From positions 31,995,861 to 32,059,860 of the forward strand of contig CM020501.1 of NCBI GenBank assembly GCA_009823395.1: 64,000 bases of DNA, read 5' to 3'. The notes beneath the pieces are model-generated. The model was not told where the DNA came from and searched no databases. It worked only from the letters and a program-made list of their open reading frames with translations. This document shows, piece by piece, positions 26,601 through 38,902 of this stretch. Origin of the DNA: Thamnaconus septentrionalis. Its lineage: Eukaryota > Chordata > Actinopteri > Tetraodontiformes > Monacanthidae. A program made the translations under genes and the position numbers. Within the stretch, counting starts at the first letter, position 1. Each line of letters starts with the position of its first letter.

Positions 26601-29600
26601 CAGAAGATGCCTCAGTCTAACGTTGTAATGTCTGGCTCCGACTGGGTCGCCGCCATCGTTTCTGTGAACAGTATGTGTGTGGGCGTGCACGCGCATGTCA
26701 GAAAGCTAGAGGAGGGAGACAGACCTCAGAGTGTTGACCTCCTCTCTGGTCACTGAACAGCTGATGTCAGCAGCAGACGACTGCTTCTCCTTTAAAGACT
26801 CCAGCTCCAGCTCCACCTGTGACAAACAGAGGAGAAAATGGGGCCCGGCCGCACTCACTCACACAAAACCACCGATGGCCAAGTGCCAGGCGGCAACTTT
26901 TCAGCTGCAGATACATCGAGGAGCCGCGGGTTATTATTCCAAACACCATTTATGACAAACATTTGAATACTAGTAGACGATATACTTATTGTTGTTTTTA
27001 TGTGTGTGTGTGTGAGATCACACTCTGCTGTCCGTATAATTGCACCTCATTTGCAGTTGCACACCCACTTTGCTGTTTCTGTGACAGCGTCTGTCTGTCT
27101 CTCCAACCATTTATTCTCCCAGGCTTCCAAAGATGAAAAAGTAATTACGGTTTTACCCGACAGGTGGATTTCACGCGTCAATACTCATTGCCACGGCTAT
27201 GTTGACGTCTCCCCAGTAACAAGGACCAATGAAAGGAAGGGGGATCATGAAACATGGACAGTCTGAGAATTAAGGTCAAACCCGTCAATACTGATTTACA
27301 GTCTTTTAACGCACGAGTGCTTAACTTAACCAGTGCAACGAGGCCTGTTTGATTTGGGCATCCAAAGCACATCGTTTTTACAAACCCTGCAAACGGTTCC
27401 CTTACAAATGATAAATACAAAAATATACACCGTATTACTAATATTAGAGAAATTTTTAATTATTTTGTTGTGTGTCAAATGCAGGGTTTTTGGTGTGCAC
27501 ATGACTAACCGCGTTAAATGTAACGAATGAATTGGACCACTTGTTTATTATAGACATATGGGACAATCTGATTCCAGCTTTGGGCCCAGTGGGCAGTCAC
27601 AATACATCACGTTATGGCCAAAGCACGGGATTTTGCCAATACCAGTTAGAACAAAAATGAAAATATGTCTACCAAAGAAAACTGCCACTGTCATTATTAT
27701 ATTGTTATTATGACGAGGGAGTCCAAAACTGCAACTGCAGAAGCAAAGGCATTGCTGCGTCTGCAGTTTGCGAACACATAAATACTTACTGCTTGCAGTC
27801 GGAGTTTTAAAGCACCCGTCTCTTCCTGTGCTTTGCTCAACTGGGTCTGTATTGGAGAAAAAACAAACAAACAAACAGAACATACAGGGAAAAGAAATTA
27901 CTCAAACAAAGGAATAAAAACGACTTTCTGTCCATAACCTGCTGATTTACAGTATTGGCAGAAACAGAGTATCTGGAGCATGAAGCACACAGCAGCAGTT
28001 TAATCAGTTTTCAAAAAAAAGGATTTCTGTCAACTTTCCCCACAAAGTGGAAGTACAGAGCTGCTGACAAATGGGATGAACAGTACACATCTGAAGTGCC
28101 TTTAGTTTGAGACTTGTGCCACTCACTGAAAAGCACAGTAAGCTGGTTGAAAGCTGACATGAGGGTTACAAGTAGGCCTGCTTAATATTGAAATACAGAA
28201 GTGAATTAAAGGTGCAAGCAGCGACTGAGGGACTGAGTCCGACATCTGCCTGCCGTTGCCACCACTGCCACTGAATGCCAGGTCTGGATGAGATGAACAA
28301 GTGGGTTTTCTTCCATCCCTCTACAACCTTCCTAATTGCCATAGGGGATTTTTTTTTTGCCTGCAGGTGGCACTGTGGAGCATCTGATGTTCATCTTTCA
28401 ATTTTATTAAAATTTTCACCAGTCTTGATTTGTGTGCCAAATTTTGTGAGTTTTGTATAATACGTGTAATATGAAATACAATACAGTCTTTGCCGTCGCA
28501 AAGATTGATCCTGTGTCTTTCGCTTTGACTCAGTCCCAAAATAAACAATGAAAGTACAACGCAGCATAGTATGAATGCAAAATATAGTGAGACGTGTTTG
28601 CAAGTGCGTGCAAACTGACCTCCATCTCAACGTAGTGGCTCTGTGTCTTCTGCAGGATGTCCTCGGCCTCTTTAAGACGCTTGTTGAGTTGGGGAGAATA
28701 CTCAGTCGCCGCCAGCTCACTATCGTAGGACTCTAGTATGCTGCGCATTCCATCACGCTCCTGTAAAATACACAATCACAAAAACTGTAATACCCCAGCA
28801 CGTATATTATCACTGAAGAAGAGTTGAGTTTAATAAGAAACTTAAATGAAACCAGAGTGGGGGACGGTTAATTGATTTAAGAAAAAGTAGGAATTAAATG
28901 TATTATTAAAGGTTAAGTTGAGGCAACTGGATTGGTTCAAATCAAATGAAATCAAATGAAAAAATGTTTAATTCTTCAATGTTAATGTGGAAATAATATT
29001 TTTTTTCTCCTTGTCTTTGGATTATTTCTTTATCCGTACATTAAACGTCATCTGATTCTGATTTTGTTAATTTTGTCTCATATCTGTTGTACTATTTCAT
29101 TCATTTCCCAAAACACACTACTGACAAAAGGTTAACTAGTGAGTCAATACATGCTTTTTGTTTAACAGCTAGACAGCAGAAAAAAAACTAAATAAAGTGG
29201 GCTTTGCGTCCATGCTCCTCTCCGAGTATGAGGGACCACTAAATGTTCTGATTCAATGAGTCAAGTTGAGTTCTAAAACTTAAAGACGGTAATAATAAAC
29301 ACCACTTGTTATTTTGCTATATTCATATCAGTTCATGTCGGTTTGAAATGTGTCATAACCCACCACTCACTGACTGCAGAGAATCTCTGGCATAGTTCCA
29401 CAATCTGTCCCAATGGAATTCATCATTGAATAGCCAGAGTATCTCCACACTTGACGTAGGACACTGCCCTCTGGCAAGCAGCGATGCTGTGTAGCATTTT
29501 ATTTACCTCTTGCCAAAGTCAGTGAGGAATGCATTGTTTTTTTTCTTTCACCAAATGAAGTCCTTGAAAGTCCTCAATATTTTTTATTGTTATTCCTTTA

Positions 29601-32600
29601 GTTTTTTAAGCCATTTTGTTTTGATAAATCTGCCACCGTTACTGAACTGGTAATGATCTTATTTGCAAAGGACACTTACAAGGTCGCTGCCTTTGGAAAA
29701 ATATGGCACGCTGAAATAATATAGCATACACAGAGTGACTTTGTGTTTTATTTTATGTGCTGTAGCTTCCACTTTTAAATACTGGACACAGAGCTGTGAT
29801 GCAGAGCAAGGCATTGGCTCAGAGTTTATGACATATTAAGTTTTGAGAAGGAGGTTGTAAATAATGCGATCGTCTTTGACAAAAACAAAAATGAAGAAGA
29901 AGACCTTTATTGATCCCACGATGGTCAGTAGTACAACAGTAGTAGATACTGATAATAACAATTATAATAATACCAAAGGTTCCTGGCTTACGTACTCCTC
30001 TACCTTACACACTGAACACACAGTCGCAGCGCGGTGCTGCTGCGACTGTGTGAGATTGCCCACTCCAAATTTGATGGGAACAGACGAGTTGACCCAGTTC
30101 CTAAAAAGAACCAGTTTTGGGTTCCAACCCGGCCAAGAGCAGTGGAGCATATTCAGTAGACAAGGTGCGGATATTTTGGATTTCTGGACTTTGAGGACGG
30201 GGTTCATTTGAGTGTTGTCAAAAAATATCGATATATCAATTCAATATCGATATTGAAAACTAAAAATCAACTGTTCAATATGACTTTTTCCTTAGTATCG
30301 AAATCCAAATCAGAGCCCCCTGTTGTAGCCCCACAACACATTCAACAGACAATCCAAAATACTGAATTACACATTCACACAGTAAATCATACTTCTAGAA
30401 TGTTGTAATGTAAAACCGTACAGGTATAATGTATTGCACTTTAGATAGACAGGATATGCTAGAGCCAAGTCAAGCGCAACAGGGCTCTATATAAATTACG
30501 TATAGTTACTGTCATAGACAGTGCACAGGAATTAACGTGAATCATTTTCATATCCAAACCTAGCAGTGCTCTTACTAACACAAGGTTTTTAATGCAGTCT
30601 TCGGCCCCAAAAACACACCACTGGTGTGGCAGGGTGATTATTTTAGCCTACGACTAAACCAGCAAATTATTTGCAAGGTTCGATGTGCAGCCAATCCTCC
30701 CAACCAATGGCGCCCTTGAGGAACATGTGAGGAGAGCAGCGCTCCCAGCAGGCCACGTGAGAGGTCAAGTGCTGGTGTCCATACCAAGCTACTACCTTTG
30801 CCATGTAAACAGGGCTGGTCGGAGACATCAGAGGGATACGATGAACCTCCTTGACGTGCCTCCCAGATACAGGCAGGCAGCCAGCTACCCAACTGCAGTT
30901 CGGTGTTTTTTTTGCAGCGCAAGTGCAAAAAAAAGCTGCCTGAATGCCCAGCCATTTGTTACTGTGAAGGCAAGAGTGAATGAACTTCCTCTTGATTGCA
31001 CAGCTGAGGTCTGGCCACAGTATTGCCCCGAGATTTAGCAGGTGTACTGGCACCAAGGCGACAAGGTGGTAAACCACACTGTGCAACACAAACTCAATGC
31101 TTCAGTATTAAACTTTTTCAGTTTAGTTTCTGGCCATGAACTGATAGATCGTCATCACTCAGAGTCTGGAAGCAATCATGGCAACATAAGAGTGGAACAA
31201 GGACTCCAATAGGCACAAAAAACAAACAAACAAAAAAAACTAAATACATTGAAAAGTAGCAAATCACAAAACATTGACATGTGATTAAAATGGTGATTGA
31301 GACACAAAAAAGAAATAAAAAGGATAAGCAGAACATGATTCAGGTTCAGATATGTTAAATGTATGTGAAAGAATTCTGAATTCCTAACTGAGCGACAGCA
31401 GCTCAGGAGGTAGAGCGGCTTGGCTGAAAGGTTGGCGGCTCAAATCCCGCTCCATCCCAGTCTGTCATTGTGTCCTTGGGCAAGACACTGAACCCGACAT
31501 TGCTCTTAATGGAGCAGCCTAGCCTGCCTTGCATGGCAGCAGCCACCCATTGGTGTACGAGTGTGTGAGTGAATGGGTGAATGAGTATGAGATGATAATG
31601 AGAACTGTAAAGCGCTTTGGGCTACCGTGAAGGTGCTGGAAACGCTATATAACTGCAGTCCATTTACAATTTACCATTTTTTAATTTGTTTTGGGACTGT
31701 TAAACTTGTATCAACAAACACTGTGGGTTGTAGGGTTAGGGGAACTGTGCTGAAACAAATACAGAAAGGTGGAGATGAAGAGGGAAACAAAGAGTGAAAG
31801 AATAAGAGCCCCTACACACTGCACGCCAAACCCCACCCTAGCGTGCCACACCGCTCTCTGCGAGGCTTGTTGCGCTGTCGCAGCACAAACACAATGGCTG
31901 TCTCAATTCAGGGTCTGCATCCTTGGAAGGAAGCGTCCTCCGTCTGAAGGAAGCGTCCTCCCAAGGACCTGGCCTAAAGGACCAACCCAAACCCCGCCTC
32001 CCCGGTAACCACACGGGACGGTCTAGCCTTCGGCGTATTTCCTGGTTGCGCCACCGCCGTTCCCTCCTGCTGGCCAACCCCGGAAGTGACGTTTTCATAG
32101 CATCAAGCTAACCATTGGTTCGCCATCTAACGATGGCGTTGGATGTTCAAATAAGTAAAAACCCTACGTTAAAAACTGAATATTTTATGTGAAATTTCAA
32201 TACTTAAATTTATACTAAGTGTCTTTGCCAGTAGATGGCGCTAATTTCAGATGACTTCCCAGGATCCCAGGATGCTTTGCATGCAAAAAATCCTGGGATA
32301 CAGAAGGAGGATAGCGGTGCAGCCTTGGAATCGGCTAAAACGAGGGCGCATTTTCGAGGGCGCATTTGGAGCGTCCTTTGGATTTTTGGGAATTGGGACA
32401 AGCCTTCGCGCAGTGCTATGACGCAACTGGCCTTCAAATGCAGCCTTCGAAGGATGCAGACCCTGAACTGAGACACAGCCAATGAATGGGTGCACTGCCG
32501 CCACCCTGCACTTGCCGCGTTCAGTGTGTAGAGGCCCTAAAGGTTGCTGAAGTAAAATAAAGTCAAACACTTTTGGAGGTCAGTGCATGTCTGTTTGCTG

Positions 32601-35511
32601 AACCTCCCCGGGCCCTTATGCTATCTACAGTCTATAAACGTTCAATGTAATTAATTTAATCTAAATCAAAAATCTAATAGCATTTCCCAGATTAAAAAAA
32701 AAAAAAAACTTTTACTTTTCATTTTAAAGTACACCACAGGAGGAACACAGGCTTATGTAGTTCCCATAGAAATTGTATTAGATGCTATTAAGTTTTCAAT
32801 CAGTTAAGCCAAAGCAGTTTGTGTGAGACCACCACACATCACAGAAGCAAGATCTCACCACAAAGAGAGGAGGACAAAATGTGTCTTTCTTGGTTCTTGG
32901 TCTTTGAGCCACGTTGGGCTCCACTCACTTCCAAAGGTGGGAGCCATCTGAACAGCTTTCATCTCAAACACACTCATCTGAACAACATTTCAACTCAATA
33001 TCTGGGACAGTCCTGGGCCCATTCATATTTTCACTGTGCTAGTAGACTGCTATGTCACTGCAGCCTGACAGAGTTACTGATCAGTTCTTCTGAGATATTT
33101 CATCACCATTGGTCAATAAAAGTGAACAGCAAAAAAAAAAAAGGAAAAAATAAATATGAACAGTTTAACTCAACATTTCCAGGGACGGATGAAGTACAAT
33201 AAAGTTTAGACTTTTACAAAATTTGCAGCCCAAACTTTTGAAAATAATACAATAGGCTACTATAATTCCAAAAGTAAATATTGCCATTATTCAAAAGAAC
33301 ATTTATCTATCTATAAATATATATATATATAATTTTAGGAACTGAATCCTAATTAGGGATGCAAACAATGAATTGATTAAATTGATTGCAATCAAGTGAA
33401 CACTCCATGGTCCATTTGAATGAGTGCAATGGTGCTTCTCTACAGAGCGCCAGCGAGATGAGGAGAACGGACTTGAACAACATAAATGTGAAGCTGTTAA
33501 AATGGAGTGCCGCGTGGGACTATGTGAAGTTAATTAATGATGACAAAGACGCCAAAGGCACAATATGCAGTTGTAAAATACAACAACTCCAGGACTTGAC
33601 TGAATTAACACCTAAACTCCCCACATTAGGCCGTGCTGTGAGCAGCGAGTGGACTGAAATCACTGCAGCGTTTGGACGGAGGGCAAATATACCTGGCAAA
33701 TATACTACATGGTCACAAAAAAACCCCGCGTCAGAATGATAAGGAAAGTTTTTTCAAGCGTCCCAGTGCACACAAAGGTCAAGTGTGTAATATTTGGAGA
33801 TTCTGAAGAAGAAACAGCAACATCAAGTGGTCCCAAACCTGGACACCTCGCCCACCTTTGCGTCGTCGGCTTATTTGAATATGCCAGTGTTCACCCTAAT
33901 TACAAAACACACTGTCAGGTGAGCCTGGATTGTCCCCACCAGGCTTCCTTAGAAATATAGTGGTGCAAGATGGCAGCAGACTGGGAGTGAGACCCTTGAT
34001 CTATGTATATTCTTATTTACATATAAGAACGGTTCTAAGGGTAGAAAAACCAAATTACCGTAATTTCCGGACTATAAAGCGCACCAGCTAAATATAGGGG
34101 AAAAAAACAAATGTGTACATATACAAGCCGCACTGGACTATAAGCCGCAGGTGTTTCACCAGGAAACGGGTCCGCGGAGCGGATCGGTTCGGCGGCTGCA
34201 AGTCTGCGACTCTGGACTCGCACCGCGGATCCTGTTTGCAGGGTCCCGCTGCTCACCTCGGTTAATTGGTATGGAGTCGGACCAGAACTGGAGGCAGCGA
34301 CGCACCGGAGCTCACAAAGACAGAGCGCATAAAGACAAGAGAACATACAGACGAGAGCCAAAACAGAAAAGTTGCGCACTGAACCCACTGAACACACGTC
34401 CAACCGCTGTCACTTTTTCTTCATGCGCACTGGAAGCATTAAAGTCGCATGTCGGTGTTGCTCTCTGTGTCGCCGCTTGTCTCGTTTTTGCACTTCCTGC
34501 TAAAGCGCCCCCTGGCGGGTGAAGTAAAATACACAGAAAAGCTGCACCTTTGCATAAGCCGCATGGTTCAAAGCGTGGGGAAAAAAGTAGCGGCTTGTAG
34601 TCCGGAAAATACGGTACTTATTGTACTGCTTTTATCATTATATATCTATGGACAGTATATTAAGCTTTTGCCAATAGAAAAACTATCAATCAAGTCTAAT
34701 ATGACGCATTGGACCTTTTAAACAAGCGGTTACAAAGCATCTGCATCTTGTGCCTTGTTTTTAAAGCAACTTGAGTGTTTTTGGGCACCTTGGTTAGCAG
34801 CAGCACTCTCTTCTGAAGTCGACGGACGAGAGCATCCTGCGTCTCTCGCTTCTTCTGCTCCTCCAGAGTTTTGGCGCTGTGCTTGGACAGCTCGGTTCGC
34901 ATCTCAGCCTGGGACTGCTCGGCGCTCATCACACTGATGGATTGAGAGAAATAACTGGTCAACAATTTGGGACACACAAAGATAAGCCACAAGGGTCAGG
35001 GAGGAGCGAGGCGAGGCGGAATCAGTGTGAGATTAGCTGTTCAATTACAGACAAGGAGGGGAAAAAAAGAAATGTTTTGTCCGTGTAGAATTACGCACGT
35101 CGTCTAATTTGATGCTTTGATGATCAATGGAACAATAATCATAGCACACTGCTTCACCCTTCCTTTCTCTTCCAATCTTCTTCTACTCTGTCGTTCTTAA
35201 ATATTCCACAGTGAGCTCATTACACTGGGCAGAGGGCAGCTTGTTACCAAATGAATGTGTTTTTTTTTTTTTTTTTATGGACACACCAGAGCATGCGCAC
35301 AGCGTCCTGACAGAGATCACCTCTGTCTAAGCAGGAAATGTTTAATTAGTAAACCCCCCACACACACACACACACATACACACACACAGTTCTGTCTGCA
35401 GCGCTGCTGTCCTACTAGAATCAGGACCAGTTTAATTAACTTTGAGACAATTACAGACGTCTCAGAGATCCATTGTGTTCGATATGTCGGGGAAAGAAGC
35501 ACAGAGGCCGC

Positions 35512-35592
<81 letters not shown>

Positions 35593-38500
35593 TGATACGT
35601 GTGAGTGTGAACCAGTTTTTTTTACCGGCTGATCAGGGTGTAGTTCTGCTCTTTCAGAGCAAATTCCCTCTGCTGGAACTGAATCACCTCCCTGGACAGA
35701 TCCTCTGGTTTCCTACAGACAGACACAAAGAGGACAGTGAGCATCCACATGTGCCGACACAGGCACGCTCACAGTGGCACACAATGCAATTTCAATAGGA
35801 ACCGAGAGCACAGAGAGGACAGAATGGATCAAAACCCACGGCCTTCATATCATCTTTTGTCACTCGAGCAGAGGGAGAGATTAGAAGAGGAACCCTGGTC
35901 AGAGTCCTTCAAAACACACTCACTTCTATGAGAACAATTGGCAGATAACAAAAAAAAAAACACACACACACATTTGCTCAGGAAGGTGAGAATGCAGAGG
36001 TCCTAACAGGCTGGACACTCAGTCATTGAGGTCATGGTAATCCAGTGAGTTGAGCTAAAAGCTGGACTGTTTCAACTGTCATCCACAAATCCTTCTGATT
36101 ACAGAGTTAGGCTGGATTCACATCTAATCCATTCCTGCCATGAGAATACAATGTATCCCATTTATTTGCAGTGGGTCTTGCTCTGTTACAGCAGCAGTGT
36201 AGGAAAAGCAGCGCGGGGACGGTCGCGCTTATTACAATGAGGAGGGCACAAAGTTCTCGTCACTTTCAACTCCACTTAACAAATTTGCAGGGTCTCACAA
36301 TGCAATGGAAAATGACCTCCTATCTGTCCCTTTCTGAAAGGCACTGCAATATGCATTTGAGCGTCAGAGTAAAGTAAATGAAGTGCTGACACAGGCTGCT
36401 AGAGCCAGCTCCGGCTAGGAGGTTGTACGTACAGGTGGCCTGCATGCAGGTGGCTGATGATGGCTTATAGTTAAATTAAGAATAAACTTAAATGCAAATA
36501 TATATCGTTTCAATACATATATTTATAGAAAACTCGTAATAAGATGGAAAACTCAATACACCAGTTGTCAGGACATTGTTTTTGATGCAGAAAGACCACT
36601 GTAGTTCACTGGTAAGCTTAGGAGAGGGAGGGTGGGAGAGCTGCAATTTAATATCTGGCCACTAGATGACAGAATCTTACACACTGAGCCATTCATTGTG
36701 TACGTGCTGCGACGGCGCAAGAGCAACAAGCCGTGCAGAGAGCGGCGCGGTGTGCAGGGGCGGGGCTTGCCGCTGTTGCACGCCGCGCCGGAATTAAATT
36801 TTCGTCGTCAGTGCTCTGCACCTGTCTGCGACAAGCCGCGCGACAGACTGCGGGAAAAATGCGTTCAGTGTGTAGGGGCCCTGAGTATCAGCAGCATTTT
36901 TTCCTATTGGCTTATCTATTCCTAAGGGTTTTACACTGACCAAGCAAAGTATGACACCTGGAATGGAATTTAGATCTGATCCGATTCGACCAAACATGTT
37001 TTACTATCCCAAAAAAATACACAACAACCAGGTTGATTTGAGTGCACATAAGATGGACAATATTGTATGTACTGCAGTCTTACTTACGCAATTTTACTGA
37101 AGGTAGCCTATAAATATTTTGTTTGCTTGTTTATTCATTAGAGTTTACACCCAAATGTTTCAATTTGGGTAAAATTCATTTCGTCCACAAAACTCTGCAA
37201 AGTGTATTGACGCAGCAGATGTTCAGCAGATTTAACCCAAATTTGGTCAACCCACCATGGCCTGTCTGGTTAAAAAAAAACAACCTCAGCTTCAGATTTT
37301 ACTACGACTCACAGCCTGAGACTTACTTTTGGAGAACGACGCACTGAAATCACCCGAGTCATGTGAGAAATCTGGGAAATTTGTAAGCTTGAAAGCCAAG
37401 ACTGAAACGAAGGTGGTGTGTGTGTACTGATATCCACATCCTCTTTCATGAGGCGGAGCCTTGGGTATGAAAATAATCTCATGACTAAACGAGTTGATGA
37501 ATCATATGATTGAATAATATTGGGATCCAGAGTAGGTAATTCCACACTGCGAAAGCAGCGAGGGATTAGCTTCTTCTAAGCTTACATGAAAGGCTCTTTT
37601 CTGTGTTTAGCCCTTTTTGCAGGTCATGAGCCAGCCGTCTCTGTTGACGCTGCAAATAACAGATTTGTTGTATATAACAGCGCGAGATGCTGTGACCTAC
37701 GGGACACCTGTGTGTAAAAGCACTTGGGATTGGAAGATGGTGAAGTTTTCGGTCAGACTAGTACTAGTGAGTATCGAGGTTCCTTCTACTCGAGATAGTT
37801 CTGAAAAAAAAAAAAAAAAAAAAAAAAGGTTCTCTCAAATGCTAGGGTAAGATTTTATGGAAGTAGTTGCAATAACAGGTCCACACATGTAGAACTGAAT
37901 TTAGAGGGTAAAACGGTTTCAGGCCATAAATGAGGTGAACATTCACTTGAATAAGAGTCCATTACATGTTATTCGCTATATGCTTTGATGGTTAAATGAA
38001 CTAAAAATGCTCCATGAAATGGCAGCAAAAAATAAACTCCCCCTTGGGGACCAAAACTGGCTTAACAGACAAATGGTCTGATGGCAACCTCTCTCTGCAA
38101 ACAGACTGCTGACAAAACGCTCGCCCCTCACTGTTGGACTTTGTTTTCTTCAAGGTAGCGCGGCAAGAAAATTAAATTCTCCCAATTAACGCGACCATTT
38201 ATTAAAATGCAAAAACAAGCACGAGTTTCTTTCTAACTGTTGATTTGCCCTCTTCATTAACCTTTACTTTCAGTGTGAGCATCACAAACCGGCTCATTGG
38301 CTGTATTTCTTCAATACTAAGCTCTAAATTCCAGCAACAAGAGTCAAAAAACTGTTCAAAAACGGATAAAAAATGAGGCTTGGCAGGTCTATGCTGAGGG
38401 CAGCGCCTACATTCTTTATCCCAAGTCTTAAATATCTCAAAATGATTCGCATGTATGATAATAAGAGCATTGTCTTATTAAGGTGCTGTGGCTTCTGAGA

Positions 38501-38868
38501 AGTAAATAGAAATCTGTCAAAAACCTCAACCTGTTTCTCCTGAAGGCACGCAACACATTTTATCCCCACAAACCAGATACAAATCCACACAAGCCCCCAT
38601 AATCTGTCTGGATGTATTCATTTAACTCCGTCTACACAACAGGCCAGAGATAATCACAGGGAATGTGGCTGGTGTGTGCGTGCGTGTGTGTGTGTGTCTA
38701 TCTGAGTGCACTGGTGCGTGTTGAGTTTACGTTTGTATGCATGATGCATGTACGTGTGTGATAGGATAATGGTGCAGCGATTGGAGCCTTGCCGTCTTCA
38801 GTGTTTACGCGCAAACATGTAATCATTTTCACATTACCAATTCTGACTTGAAGCACAGAAGCACAGTG

Positions 38869-38902
<34 letters not shown>

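Noticed and set aside
30685..31089. 117- and 140-codon overlapping frames on opposite strands in the 6-kb intron
   Set aside because: No recognisable family, no splice or promoter context; the region looks like decayed repeat and lies inside a mad1l1 intron.
31400..31460. A-box/B-box pair resembling a tRNA gene
   Set aside because: The cloverleaf is not complete and identical heads recur at 55.0 and 56.8 kb with a common tail, so it is a SINE head.
34151..34522. 123-codon frame on the plus strand
   Set aside because: It lies wholly inside the GC-rich CCGTAATTTCCGG element and shows no transposase motifs.
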